DNA of 30,000 nucleotides from Symbiodinium natans (GCA_905221605.1 CAJNDS010002176.1:1-30000); one strand, 5' to 3'; counted from the stretch's first letter, positions 1-10,280 are shown. The notes: generated by a model from the letters alone, not told the origin. Numbers and translations are program-made.

Positions 1-1320
1 GTGGTGGCCGCTTCACTGCATTGCAGAGTGTGCACTTTCTGAGGTTTTGAGCTTCTCAAGTTTCATGTTCGGAGTTCCGAGAGAACCCCGAGGGCGATTG
101 GACCCAAGACCTTCACCGAAATACCCAGACAAGTTTTCGAGTTTGCTGTTGCCTGGTATTGGCTGGGCCCCACTTCATTGACTCCTTTGAAGCCGTAGAG
201 TGGTATGGCCAGTTTACGCAAGGCTTTGTTCTAGTTGGGAACTTATTGTAGGTTGGTTGGCTAGGGCCCTTTTTGTTGCATGACCTGTTCATACATCATG
301 GTGCTGTAGCTTTGGGCCCGAGTCCGCAACAGGTCCAGCTTGTTTTTTTCGGGGTATGAACCTCTGGAAATCACTCGGTGCCCAGGGTTTACTAAAAATG
401 TCAGGTGTATTGAATATGTCATGTGAGTTGCCTGCCGAACCGTACGTCTTGGACGTACCACGGGTTTCATTCCTCTATCGACGTAGTACAGTTCTTTCTG
501 TGCCTGGCAAGCAGATGACGTTTGAGTGGCAAGAATTTTTGCTGCCAACAGGCCTGAGGCATGCGCCCCTAGGCTTTATCATGAAATTTCAAGCATACGC
601 AACGTAATTCCTAAAGAGGCTAATCAACATGGACGCTTACCCTAAACCCCAAACCCTGAGACCAGTGATGCTTGTTTCGCCCCGCCAGGACAACAGCTCC
701 TCTTTTAAATGCAGCCCTGAGGCCCTGCTTAAAGGTTCCCATGATAGGTTATAAAGCCCTCTACTTGCAAGCCCTACTTCTAACGACCCACGAACCTTCA
801 AGCAAACTCCTCTCCCTCGCGACCCTGGCACCCTCAACCCTGCTGTTTCTCCGTAGAGATTGAGCCCACCTCTCAGCGTGCTTGCCGAGGTGCGCTATGT
901 GCTTGTCCGGGCCTGAGCTCCTGTTCCAAGGAATTTGCTAACTTGGGGGGGCGTGGGGGGCTTCGTGCCCAGGGCAGGAAGCTGGTGTCGATACTTCTAC
1001 GGAACATTTGGCCTCTCAGATTGCTTGAGCACTCCAGCGTTCGATGGGATGCCGGGGCACTGTTGAAAACGTGAGACTTGCCAGGTGAAATATCTCATAC
1101 CCTAAGCCCTAAGCCCTGAACCCAGAGGATTGGTGAACTCAAGCAAGGCACATGGAAGTCGCAGCCCCCCCCTTCCCCCCCCTCCCCCAGAGGCACCTTG
1201 CTGAGCAACATCTCCGAAACCCCCAAAAAATCGTATAATCCTTCAGTACTGGAACCTCCCCCCCCCCCTCCCTGCACATCAGGTAGTTACCCCAGGTTTT
1301 TGGGAACCTCATAATTCTAA
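1..1320. other. Non-coding stretch, no gene recognised
   Basis: I see no gene I can support here. Open frames on both strands are short and lack family motifs or hydrophobic patterning. The only exon-like piece is a short island after an AG at about 970-972, with basic and hydrophobic residues, but no partner exon with matching phase was found. C-rich and G-rich runs (about 946-960, 1165-1190, 1258-1270) and scattered single CCCTAAA-like units appear toward the right end, leading into the array at 1321. Confidence 0.5.
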
Positions 1321-1432
1321 CCCGAAACCCTAAACCCTAAACCCTAAGCCCTAAACCCTGAGCCTCGAACCCTAAACCCTAAACTTTCCAAACCCTAAGC
1401 CCAAAACCCTAAACTTCTAAACCCCAAACCGA
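1321..1432 (-). repeat. Telomere-like array, C strand (CCCTAAA)
   Basis: Degenerate CCCTAAA units with variants (CCCGAAA, CCCTGAG, CCCCAAA). It lies directly 5' of a non-repetitive island at about 1434-1504 that is followed by an array of opposite orientation, the same bracket seen around well-supported exons further right. Confidence 0.85.
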
Positions 1433-1504
1433 TCCCCAGTACGCCTGGTTCTCCACCAGTCGGCCGAGATTTGCGCTGGCCCCTTTGGCGGCAGTCAAGC
1501 GCCG

Positions 1505-1573
1505 TGTTAGGGTTTAGGGTTTAGGGTTTAGGGTTTAGGGTTTAGGGTTTAGGGTTTAGGGTTTAGGGTTTCT
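1505..1573 (+). repeat. Telomere-like array, G strand (TTTAGGG)
   Basis: About nine near-perfect TTTAGGG units, followed to about 1640 by degenerate TTTCGGG and TGTAGGG variants. It starts right after the island at 1434-1504. Confidence 0.9.
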
Positions 1574-1861
1574 TCGGGAGCTGTGCACCTCGGTTCGGGT
1601 TTCGGGTTTCGGTTTCGGGTTTAGGGTGTAGGGTGTGCCTGAGTTCCCTCAGGAAGGGGCTTTTGTTGCAGGCAAGGGATCTGGGTGGTTTAGGGTTCAG
1701 GGTTCAGGATCCTGGCATGTAGGGCTAAGTTTCACCTCCATTCTCATGCAGCTTCCCTGGAGTTCACAGGTTCTGTCCTGGGGTGTTTGCACTTCTGGCG
1801 TGGGCCTCCCTTGATGAGTCAGGCGTGGTGCTGAACACCTGGCCCTCAACCCGCAAGCGCC

Positions 1862-1955
1862 CTAAGCCCGAAGCCCTAAACCCTCAACCCTAACCCTTAA
1901 TCCCGTGAACCCTAAACCCTAAACCCTAAACCCCTAAACTCCACCCTTAAACCTG
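1862..1955 (-). repeat. Telomere-like array, C strand
   Basis: CCCTAAA units with variants. It precedes a unique island (1964-2060) whose frame after the CAG at about 1961-1963 is hydrophobic (a run such as LGAALLVMFG). That island could be an exon, possibly membrane-spanning, but it cannot be tied to a gene. Confidence 0.85.
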
Positions 1956-2067
1956 TCGGCCCAGGTTCCGCTCACAGACCTGGGTGCGGCGCTGCTTGTG
2001 ATGTTTGGCCCCCGGCATCTGGGAGTGTCGAGGGCGCTGCCCAACTGTTTAGAAACACGGGGTCTGG

Positions 2068-2153
2068 GTTTAGGGTTTAGGGTTTAGGGTTTAGGTTTTA
2101 GGGTTTAGGGTTTAGGGTTTAGGGTTTAGGGTGTAGGGTGTAGGGTTTAGGGC
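2068..2153 (+). repeat. Telomere-like array, G strand
   Basis: About twelve TTTAGGG units, one with an extra T (TTTTAGGG) and two TGTAGGG variants. It follows the island at 1964-2060, giving a C-array / island / G-array arrangement. Confidence 0.9.
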
Positions 2154-2278
2154 TTCTTGTAGTTGTGTAGTGGGCAATTAAGGGAGGCTTTACAGGATCC
2201 CTGGAGTCCTATGTCTTCCGCCCTTGACTGAGCTCCCAGTCCCGAACAGATCAGGATCAGCATCTCAGACATCGCAAT

Positions 2279-2316
2279 GGGTTTAGGGTTTAGGGTTTAG
2301 GGTTTAGGGTTTGGGG
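2279..2316 (+). repeat. Short TTTAGGG array
   Basis: Five TTTAGGG units. Unlike most G-strand arrays in the window, this one lies upstream of the nearest exon-like island (2340-2376, frame CEREALNVMMRK, ending AAG before GTACCA), so it is an exception to the general polarity. Confidence 0.85.
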
Positions 2317-2423
2317 CTCTTAGTTATGGGTGCTTGCAGATGCGAGCGCGAAGCCCTGAATGTGATGATGCGAAAGGTACCAGCTGCTGCTGGGCCTGTC
2401 GTGGCCGCGCACCCAGAGGGGAG

Positions 2424-2522
2424 TTTACGAGAATAGGTTTTCCCGAATATACATCCTCAAATAGTAGGAATCCCTTATAATCAGGACTCCAATAAGGTAC
2501 CCCTCATCTCGGAAACCCCGAG
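2424..2522 (+). repeat. Dispersed ~95-bp repeat, copy 1
   Basis: Starts with TTTACGA and contains AATATA, AAATAGTAGGAATCCCT, ATCAGGACTCCAATAAGGTAC and CGGAAACCCC. The same ordered blocks recur at 7354-7450 and 17969-18061 on this strand and at 3245-3348 on the opposite strand. It has no coding potential and looks like a short mobile or intron-borne element. The family is not one I recognise. Confidence 0.75.
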
Positions 2523-2609
2523 ATTGCAAAGGCAGAAGGTCAGGGTGGAAGTGTTTGCTCAGATCTCCGGCACCGATGGGACGTGCGAGGAGGTTAGGGT
2601 TTGTGGCGA

Positions 2610-2763
2610 GATTAGGGGAGTTTAGGAGAGTTTCGGGAGTTTAGGGAGTTTAGAGAGTTTAGGGAGTTTAGGGGGTTTGGGGCGTTTAGGGGGTTGAGGG
2701 AGTTGAGGGAGTTGAGGGAGTTGAGGGAGTTGAGGGAGTTTAGGGTTTTAGGGTTTTAGGGCT
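2610..2763 (+). repeat. Degenerate G-strand minisatellite (GAGTTTAGGGA / GAGTTGAGGGA)
   Basis: Tandem 9-11-bp units of the form GAG-TTTAGGG drifting into GAG-TTGAGGG, ending in TTTTAGGG units. It appears to be a secondary expansion of telomere-like sequence. It lies just upstream of the possible DPG-motif exon. Confidence 0.8.
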
Positions 2764-2787
2764 TAGAGCCATGTGTTCTCTGACGAG

Positions 2788-2831
2788 GTTTTCGCATTTT
2801 CGCGCTGTGACGACGGACCCAGGCACCATTT
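2788..2831 (+). CDS. Probable upstream exon of the DHHC acyltransferase (DPG motif)
   Basis: After an AG at 2786-2787 the frame reads FSHFRAVTTDPGTI. The tripeptide DPG, in the form T-D-P-G-T, is the conserved motif that DHHC palmitoyltransferases carry after their second membrane segment, a few dozen residues before the cysteine-rich domain. The domain starts 730 nt downstream on the same strand, so order and strand fit. At least one connecting exon was not found, the phase link is unproven and the 3' boundary is uncertain. The match could still be chance, because the motif is short. Confidence 0.42.
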
Positions 2832-2989
2832 GTTCGAGGCTGGGCGCATCAGTGCTCTTGCTTTGTGTGTGTAAGCCCCACAAAACCTAGTAGTAGAGTA
2901 GGTAACCGTTAACCTCTTTAGGGTAGAATCCCCTGATAATCCCAAAGGTTAACCGTTCATTCCCCCAGGTTACTGCGCACAATAGTCTT

Positions 2990-3112
2990 ATATCCTCATA
3001 CTTTCATATTCGTATGTTCTCGTATGCTTATATTCTGGTATTCTTATGTTCTTGTATTCTCACATTCGTATATTCGTATACTCGTATATTCGTATATAGA
3101 TTTTCCTATTTC
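2990..3112. repeat. AT-rich minisatellite (TATATTCGTA-type)
   Basis: Degenerate 10-12-bp units built on TATATTCGTA, TATGTTCTCG and TATTCTTATG. No coding potential. Confidence 0.75.
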
Positions 3113-3244
3113 GCTATCATTGGGCCAACCAGGAATTCGGGTGGGGTACCCTTTTTCGGGGTTCCTTTAAAAGGATGAAACAGTATGTTAGGGTATATAA
3201 GGGGCACCCCTTTTATCCGGAATCCTCAATATACATCTACATAT

Positions 3245-3348
3245 ATGGTGGGTTTCCTAGATTAGGGGTACTTTTTTTTTTGGGGGGGGGTCCTTACTAT
3301 GAGGGAATCCTACTATTTGGGGATCTAAATTGGGGGTCCCCATATACA
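3245..3348 (-). repeat. Dispersed ~95-bp repeat, inverted copy with a T/G homopolymer insert
   Basis: The reverse complement carries the same ordered blocks as the other copies: CCCCCAATTTAGATCCCC, AAATAGTAGGATTCCCT, AAGGACCCC and GTACCCCTAAT. Where the others read CCAATAAGGT, this copy has a C-run followed by an A-run (T10 then G10 on the + strand at 3272-3290), so a homopolymer expansion sits inside the element. Confidence 0.7.
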
Positions 3349-3519
3349 TGCACATGCGCATACGCCGGCTTAGGATCTTTGTCGGCCTCCAGCTGCCCTT
3401 CACAGCACATGTCTGTGCCTTTTGGCACTGCCTGTAGTACAGATGCTCCCAGTTCGGCGCATGTAAACTCATCGGCAACCCTTATAACCCAAAGTAGATC
3501 CCAAAGTCGTTGAACGCAG

Positions 3520-6500
3520 TGCCGCGCCGGCTGGCTTCGCGAACCCGCGGGTCTGCAAGCTCTGTCAGGCAGGGCCTAGGGTCGCGGTTTTTGTTGCAGG
3601 GGCCTTGTGGTGCAGGATCCATAAGGATCCGGGTCCCTCCGGGTCAAGGGGCCCTCTCCCTCTCTCTTTCTCTTTCGTTTAGCGCCTCGCTTTGGCCTTG
3701 TGTAGGCGCTTGTGGGAGGGCCTGATGATGCCTGATGTTCTTCCGGGTCTCATGTTTTTGTTGCTCCGAGATTGTTCTTGTAGGTTTCGCCTTCCTTGGT
3801 GCTCTGGAAGGCGTAGTTGTGTAGGCCGTGTAGGTGCTGCCAGCCCCATGGACCATTGTGACAGGATCCTGGGACTTGAAGCCTTTTCTCTCTTGAGAGT
3901 ACCACTTTCCTACCAGGGCCGCTGGAAGCCGCCGAGGGCTCACCACTGCAAGACGTCCATTGCTCAATGGCAAGGGGCGTTCGGTGATCGGACTGTGTGG
4001 CATCTTTTGGCTGCCATGTTCTAACCAAAGACTGGAGCCTTCTTGGGGATTTCTTGGTCCGCGGTCTTGGGCTTGAGGGTCCTAAGTGCAAGCCCGAAGA
4101 TCAAGCCAACATCTGCAGGCTCCTTCCAAGCTCAGATCGTGTCTTTACGAGTTCCATGAACCCTATTGCAAGAAGACTCTTGCCACCGCCACCTGACAGC
4201 ACCGCGCACGTGAATCCAAGGTGCAGGCGCTGCATATTTCGGATGGACCGCGTGCTGTGGATTTGTGGGGGGGGGGGGGGGGGGGGGGTGGGAGGCCTTA
4301 CCTTATAGGCTCCTCTCTAGAAGCATCCCTTCTCCGACCATCGCCTGACCTGAAACCCTTCTGGGATACCCGGTCTCCGAGGCTCCGCGGTGAGAGTTTT
4401 GGGCTCTCGTTTAGACTGAAGTGCATTCGTGGGGGGCATATCTCGAGTCCATCTCAGAGGGGTGATGGGAGGGGCCTTAGTATCAGTGCCCAGGGGATCA
4501 CCCAGGCGTTGGGGGTCTTGGCCAGGGACCACCACTGTCCCTGGATCAACAACTGCGTTGGCCTTTCGAACCAGAAGTTGTTTATCCTCTTCCTCGGCCG
4601 CCTCCTCGGCTGCTTTTTGTTTGGGGGGGGGGGGGGGGGGGGCGGTGGGGGGGGGGGGGGGGGGGGCGGGCGCCTTCAAAGTTGACCCTGTTGGATTTGA
4701 TCTTCTCTGTTCAGGTCTTGGGGGTTGGGGTCTCAGGAGCTGGGCTGAGGCGTGGACGCTTCTGCTTTCTTGCACAGCTAGGGGTTCCTTAAGGAAGGCA
4801 TCTCGGTCAGGATGTCAGGGTTCTTTATGATGCCAAAACAAGAATGTACTGCTTTGGCTACCAGCTCCATGTGCCGGATTGCCTTGGTCTGGTCCTCCAC
4901 CAACTCTCCACTCGCTAGCGACGGTGCCGGGACCAGCACAGCCAACGAGGTTTCTCCGAATTCATGGTCTGAAGGGTGCACCCTTTGCAAGCAAAAGGCA
5001 GCCCCTGAACTTCCCCTCACTTGGCACCATCCGCCAGTGTACACCTGCGCGAGCGCCATCTTTACCTTGATCCTCCTAGCCGGCAGCGCCTTCTACTGGC
5101 TGTGGGCCGGGGCCCCGGTGAGGCTTCTACCCAAAACTCTAAATCTAAAACCCTAAACCCAGTGAGGATTCGGTGAGGTTTCTGGGATGATATGGGAGTA
5201 GGGGCTCAGGGTTGGATGAACTCGAGCCTTGAGGGGGGAATCTTGGCGCATCACCGAGCATGGGTCCAGTAGCCTAAATCCCCACGCCCACGCCCTCCTG
5301 CGCCCAGAGCCAAAACAACTGGTCGGATGCGCCTCCGCCGGGCTCCGCATCTCTGATCTGCCGCGGGCCCAGTTCGGTTGGATGCAGTTCGATTCGGACT
5401 GCGTTGCTCCAGGCACAGGTGTACTTCTTGTAGCTCGAGGCATTCAATACAACCATCAAGATGAAATGGAACTCAAGAATCCCCGCGTCTTTGGCTTTTT
5501 GCAACACTCACGATGCAGGGGGCTTAGGGTTGTTTTTGGGTTTTCCGAGGCACCGGGATGGTCGCAGTCGAGTGCTTCGCTGCTGTTCTTTTCGTCAGCG
5601 ACTTCCTGCAGGCAGCAGCCTGACAACGGGAGTGCAGGCATGTGCAAGTTGGACCCACAAATTGCGCACATGCCAGATCCATCATTCTGTCACGCCTCAT
5701 GTCGATGTGCTCGTCAGCAAGACTACTCCCAGACTCAAACCCGTAGCTCGCATTCAGCTGAGAGCCTTTTGTGTCCCGCTTCCGTGACATTCGTTTGTAG
5801 GTTTCAGCCTCGGAACATAGCGGTAGGAATGGTCTGACATCTCTTGGAGAGGAGCAAGTGGAATCGATTCAGATGAACTCAACGCTGGTGGAGACGTGCC
5901 CACCGAGCTGTTGATCTACACTTTCCCAGCAGGCTTTGTGGTGCTAGTACCATCAGGGTTGCATGAAGTTAAGTTCTGCTTCTTGAACAAGCATCCTTTC
6001 GTATCACCATGGTCTTTCTTCCTCTTACGCAGGGGACCCATCGTGGGCCCAAGCCAGAGGATCGCCCCACGCAAGATAACCCCCCCCCCCCCCACCCCTA
6101 AGCCCTCAACTCCCTGAGCCCTTACGTAAGGGGAGCGCCTCGGCTCCACGGCGTGGCCTCCTCCCCAGGTACCAGCGCACGCACGGCGCGCGGTCGACGT
6201 TCTACAACCACTTCGTTGCTGTGTTTGGGACGTCCTGGTGACTGGGACACGCTGTGTTTGGGAGTTTGGAGTTGGGGACCTTTTCAGAGATCAAGGGGGT
6301 TCGGGGGTACGAAGGGTGTGCCCTTGGCTGTTACCTTGCGGGCTGGGATCCAAGAACTGACACAGAACGTAAAGCACTCCATACAGGACTGTTGGACAAT
6401 TCTAGTTGGGTGGTGTGTGCTCGCGTCTCCCCAGCTGCCCATGCCTGAAGCGAAGGCGAAACCGCATGACCTAAAACTGCCAGCCCAAAGCCGCTGCAAG

Positions 6501-6761
6501 CCCGGAGCTCTCCCCCAAACGAGCCTTCTTCGACCTCTGCGTTGTTTCGCTTCGGGCTCGGGCGGGGGCCGAGAGTTGGGAGTTTGTCAAGGCGTGCGCC
6601 CTAGATTCGTCAAGCCCCCGCGCCTCTCCCGCGTCTGTGACAACCCGGACCGTTTGTCTCTTTCTATCGTGATTAGGTGGACGTGGCCACTGCCGTACCC
6701 CTCCGCGCCATCGCCTGCCACCCAGGGTATACCCAGGGTAAACTGGGCAACCTTGTACTGA
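3520..6761 (+). CDS. DHHC-type protein S-acyltransferase (palmitoyltransferase), nine exons, N-terminus not found
   Basis: Transfers palmitate to protein cysteines; DHHC enzymes are multi-pass proteins of Golgi, ER or plasma membrane. Exons, all phase-compatible: 3520-3568 (VCKLCQ), 3917-3954 ([10 protein letters not shown]), 4221-4245 (CRRCIFRM), 4527-4596 ([12 protein letters not shown], then NQKLFILFL), 5038-5117 (hydrophobic, [17 protein letters not shown]), 5373-5418 ([11 protein letters not shown]), 5933-5957 (FVVLVP), 6169-6231 (YNHFVAVFG), 6677-6761 (TWPLPYP, stop TGA). Joined, this gives about 160 residues: the cysteine-rich domain with its CxxC...HHCxxC zinc ligands, the catalytic Asp-His-His-Cys, a membrane segment and the C-terminal N-x-F-x-x-V-F-G motif. 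Several donors are non-canonical (GC at 3569 and 4597). The 4245/4527 junction shares GGAC on both sides, so its exact splice point is ambiguous. One extra residue lies between the first zinc pair and KPPR. Exons 6 and 7 rest mainly on phase. The start lies upstream of 3520. Confidence 0.8.
4267..4289. repeat. Poly-G tract in DHHC intron
   Basis: An almost uninterrupted G run just after the exon ending CRRCIFRM. A second pair of G runs lies at 4622-4668, about 25 nt after the next exon. Both sit at the 5' side of introns, like the TTTAGGG arrays elsewhere. Confidence 0.8.
4622..4668. repeat. Poly-G tracts near 5' end of DHHC intron 4
   Basis: Long G runs broken by single C and T bases. They create poly-Gly frames on + and poly-Pro frames on -, neither of which is a gene. 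Confidence 0.85.
5135..5160 (-). repeat. Short degenerate CCCTAAA stretch
   Basis: Three to four CTAAA-type units directly after the membrane-segment exon of the DHHC gene. It is the only C-strand stretch I find just 3' of an exon, and it is very short. Confidence 0.6.
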
Positions 6762-6880
6762 TACTCTCAGGGTAGGTCGGGGCGGTGCGGAGAGCATCGG
6801 GGAGCTCCTTTTCGGCTTCTTCTTTGGTAGGCTGAGGCAGGGAATTCGCGGTCTAAGGTTCCAAAGCGCGGCGCCGACCA

Positions 6881-7014
6881 TAAGGAATATGTATCAATAT
6901 TATATAACAGTATCTTGTAAGTCTACATACATATGTATATATGTAGATATATGTAGACATATAATAATGTATATATATATATATGCATATACATATACGT
7001 ATACATATATATAT

Positions 7015-7048
<34 letters not shown>

Positions 7049-7185
7049 ATATACATACACTCCAGAAAGTTGGAACATGGTTTAAGGATGCTTAGAGCTG
7101 GGATTCCCTTCAGTATACCTGTTGGGGTATGGGGATTTTGGATGTTCCAACTTTTGGGAGTTTATTGTGTCTGTATATATATATA

Positions 7186-7225
<40 letters not shown>
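6881..7225. repeat. AT-dinucleotide arrays flanking a fold-back core
   Basis: TA-rich arrays (6890-7052 and 7174-7222) flank a unique core. The core ends in perfect 13-bp inverted arms AAAGTTGGAACAT (7066-7078) and ATGTTCCAACTTT (7142-7154), with partly complementary ATACATACAC / GTGTCTGTAT next to them. The whole could fold as a long hairpin, like a small inverted-repeat element. The Tyr/Ile-repeat frames here are products of the AT array, not genes. Confidence 0.8.
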
Positions 7226-7226
<1 letters not shown>

Positions 7227-7353
7227 TGAAGACGGTGGTAGCCAAAGGCAGCCAACTGAGACCAAAGGCCGGACTACACTGAGCCGGCCATCGCGGACTA
7301 CGACGAACCATGCCACGAGGAGAGCAACTGGGGGGAGGGGGCTTGATTGGTGG

Positions 7354-7450
7354 TTTACGAAAATATAAGCCCTCCAATATAGACCCCAAATCATAGGATT
7401 CCCTGAAAAATCAGGACCCCAATAAGGTGCCCCTAATTTCGGAAGCCCCC
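7354..7450 (+). repeat. Dispersed ~95-bp repeat, copy 2
   Basis: Begins TTTACGA, then CCAATATAGACC, ATCAGGACCCCAATAAGGTG and CCCCTAATTTCGGAAGCCCC. It ends about 35 nt before the acceptor of the exon at 7485, so it lies at the 3' end of an intron. Confidence 0.78.
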
Positions 7451-7484
7451 AATTGGGGGCATGATTTGAGGGCATTGGCAACAG

Positions 7485-8151
7485 GTGGACCCCCTCTCCA
7501 TGCGGCAGATGATGGACGACAACACCAGCTTGGGCATTGCGGGCGAGGAGAGCGAGGAGGTAGGGATCCGACTGTCTCATAGACTTGCAAATAGTATAAT
7601 ATAATATAACATAATATAGTATAATATAGGCATAATATACTACAATATACTACATTATAATATACAGCGTGCTTGCAAGCTTCTTCGCCCGCAGCCTGAA
7701 GCCGTGGCCCAGACCGCCATGGGCTCCGAGCCCCCTTTCGCGCCCTTCCCGCCCGTGCGCGAGCTCAGAGCTTGAGATGACCTTGGGTTTAGGGTTTAGG
7801 GTTTAGGGTTTAGGGTTTAGGGTTTAGGGTTTAGGGGGGTGCTGTTCTAGGAAGGCCAGCCTTGACAAAAACGCCGACGAGAGGAAAGCCTAAACCCAGT
7901 CCCAAGCACGTCGGGGATGCAGGTAATGGCACCCTTCTGTAGGCTTCGCAGGCGCGCAAGATTCTGAGGCCGCTCGGCCCCGAACCTGGGATCCTGAACA
8001 ACCCTAAACCCCAAACCCCAAACCCCAAACCCCAAACCCTAAACCCTAAACCCTAAACCCTAAACCCTAAACCCTAAACCCTAAACCCTAGACCCTAAAC
8101 CCACCAAGGTCCCCGAACCCAAGCGGACCCCGTGGGCCCAGGCCGCGGACG
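7485..8151 (+). CDS. Unrecognised multi-exon gene (partial model)
   Basis: Three exons join in phase. 7485-7559 follows AACAG, encodes VDPLSMRQMMDDNTSLGIA then GEESEE, and has a GT donor. 7695-7754 follows CGCAG, encodes PEAVAQTAMGSEPPFAPFPP, and precedes GTGCGC. 8109-8151 follows AAG, encodes VPEPKRTPWAQAAD, and precedes GTGCGC. If the second donor is not used, the frame instead ends at a TGA at 7773-7775, six residues further on. The product is acidic then proline-rich, with no domain I recognise. A further exon after the CAG at about 8326-8328 (IATPRRRRNQTEA) would fit in phase but is weaker. The 5' end was not found. Confidence 0.45.
7577..7665. repeat. AT-rich microsatellite (ATAATATA-type)
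   Basis: Imperfect 10-bp units on TATAATATAA and TACAATATAC in the intron between the exons at 7485 and 7695. Confidence 0.8.
7782..7836 (+). repeat. Telomere-like array, G strand, start of intron
   Basis: Seven perfect TTTAGGG units beginning 28 nt after the donor at 7755. The same intron ends in a CCCTAAA array (7999-8102), so the two intron ends are complementary. Confidence 0.92.
7999..8102 (-). repeat. Telomere-like array, C strand, end of intron
   Basis: Four CCCCAAA variant units followed by about nine CCCTAAA units, ending six bases before the exon at 8109. Confidence 0.92.
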
Positions 8152-8203
8152 GTGCGCGCGGCGCCAGAGGGAGGCATGCCCAGGGTGCTCTTGTTGGAGC
8201 TCC

Positions 8204-8272
8204 GGGGTTTAGGGTTTAGGGTTTAGGGTTTCGGGTTTGGGGTTTAGAGTTTGGGGTTTGGGGTTTCGGAGT
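8204..8272 (+). repeat. Telomere-like array, G strand
   Basis: TTTAGGG units passing into TTTGGGG and TTTCGGG variants, downstream of the exon at 8109-8151. Confidence 0.88.
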
Positions 8273-9088
8273 TCATCGGGTTGGGCTATGTTGGGCTCGG
8301 CCCCGCGGCACATGTGACGACTTGCCAGGCATCGCTACACCACGCCGCCGGCGGAACCAGACTGAGGCGCGCCAAGCTTCTTTGCCGCTGTGCCTCTGGC
8401 GACAAGTCGTCGCTTGCACGCAAAAAAAAATTGCATCCTTGGGCCGCATCTTGAGCCTTCCTGACACGGCCTGGCTTCCTGCATGAAACCTCGAAGCCCC
8501 CGTGGGGACATCACCTCGATGTTTGTTTTCTCGAGGTGCAGCTGCAGGTGGCATCTTGACTGGTGAAGGCCCGGTGGCATGTGAGAGGGCCATCCAAAGC
8601 GACCAGGGCTCCCTGCTTTCCCGAGGCAGCATTTATTAAGAGCCATATGCGGCTCACACTAGAAGTACTCATCCTGCTCCCCCTTAAGCCCAGGGACCCA
8701 TGGATGTCCAGAGGAGACCTGGTTCCAAGGTTTCACTTATGGAGAGCCTGGAAATGTGGCGAGAGAAGAAAGGCTTTTTTGGGTGTGAAGAGAGCCACGG
8801 AGTGAGGAGGGGAGAGAACAGTGGAACGGGCGTTGTTCGTCGCAAGAGAAACGTTCTCTGTGCATACATGGAGGCGTCAGGAGTTCTTGCCGCAGGCCGC
8901 AGGAAGATCTTGCCCGAACTAGAAGCCCTTGAGGTCCCTGGTTCCTGGTGTGCGTCCTCTGTTGGCGCCACGGTTTTTCGTAGCTTCTTCCCCCCCCCGA
9001 CTCCCAGAGAGCTGCGATGTGAGGGCAAGCCGAACCCTGGGGGGGCTCCCTGGAGGTGGGGGTCTCTTTCCTTGCCAAAGGCAAGGAG
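8273..9088. other. Intronic or intergenic sequence, no supported gene
   Basis: Overlapping frames up to 133 codons exist on both strands (for example 8700-9101 on +), but none shows domain motifs, and the + frame runs directly into the telomere-like array at 9089. One weak exon-like island follows the CAG at about 8326-8328. Confidence 0.5.
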
Positions 9089-9154
9089 GTTTAGGGTTTA
9101 GGGTTTAGGGTTTAGGGTTTAGGGTTTAGGGTTTAGGGTTTAGGGTTTAGGGTT
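9089..9154 (+). repeat. Telomere-like array, G strand
   Basis: Nine perfect TTTAGGG units. No adjoining exon was identified. Confidence 0.92.
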
Positions 9155-10280
9155 CAAGATGCATAATTAGGGGAGAAGGAGTTGGTGGTGGGTGGCCGAG
9201 CAAGCGATGCGAGCGTGGGGCCCGGAGGAACCGAAGCCCTAGATCCTAAACCCCAGGCCCTATTAAACCCGAAAGAGGTACAAGTAAGTTGGGACTCGCC
9301 TTTTTGAGCAACGGTGCGTTTCGATGTCCGCGCCATTCCCGGCCGCATTCATGCTCGAGGGGGCCGGCTGTGACATGGACTTAAGGACAGGATGTACTTG
9401 TAAGCCGTTACACAGCGCGGGTTTACGGCAGCTACCCTTAGGGTTTATTGTTGAGGGTTCAGGGCCGAGGGTTTTTTTGTTAGCAGGCCTGTGCAAACCC
9501 GAACCAGCACTGTTGCCCATTGTGCCTGGGTTAGAACCCATTGCAGCAGCAACTCAAGTAGAGACCCCGGCGATTGCAGCACGCGCGGTGACAACCGACA
9601 ACCGTGGCACCCAGGTGTTGAGCATATATGACATTCTATGACCTTATATAATGACATCATATGACCTTATATATGACCTTAAGTTCAACAGCTGTGGTGA
9701 GTACTGGGCTTCTTAGCTCAACCCATTTGCCGCGTTTTGTCCCCTGCCAAGCCCATGAAGCGGGCGGCCGCTGGGCTGCAAAGAGAGCACTCAAGCATGA
9801 AGCTTCTCGGAGTTCGTGGAGATTGTCCTCCTTTCCAGTGCCCACCCTTGTTTTGCGAGGCTCCTCTTGCACCCAGAGGCATTTTGCAAGCCAGCTCAGC
9901 TTAGGCAGATGGCTTCCCGCCGGGGATGCCGCCAGGCAAGATGGCCCTGGTCCCGGCACGCGGACGCAGCATACGGACGCAGCAGACGGAATGTATCGGA
10001 TACCCAAGATTCAAGCAGCAAAAGTCTTAAACCATCACAGGCGCGGCGAGGCTGCAAAGTAGCTGGATGGCTGCACCTTCCGAAGCTCCCAGACCCGACT
10101 CCCTTTCTTCCCATTCCGCCCCGAAAAGCGGGGGCCCCTTCCGTGCATCTGCGAAGAATATGCGAATGCTCCAAGGCGGTGCCTCCAGGGGTCGATCCGC
10201 TTCAAACCCTGTGGAAGGCGAGCCGCTCGTTTTTTTTTCCGAAAGCTTCAGCGAAGGGTTCTTCGGAAAAAAACGTCAAC
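9155..10280. other. Unique sequence, no supported gene
   Basis: Frames of 105-218 codons occur (9324-9641, 9661-10062 and 9816-10472 on +), but they overlap each other in different frames and show no recognisable domain. The longest only reaches its length by running into the CCATCACCACA minisatellite. Short tandem copies of ATGACCTTATAT occur at 9627-9678. Confidence 0.5.

Noticed and set aside
4317-4775. 152-codon minus-strand ORF with poly-Pro
   Set aside because: Antisense shadow of the DHHC exon plus poly-G tracts.
5229-5837. 202-codon + strand ORF
   Set aside because: It spans a probable exon (5373-5418) and the following intron, and beyond that exon shows no domain. The phase-consistent DHHC splice model explains the locus better.
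6853-7389. Tyr/Ile-rich ORFs (also near 19030, 21420, 23600 and 24300)
   Set aside because: Direct translation of TATA microsatellites; present on both strands.
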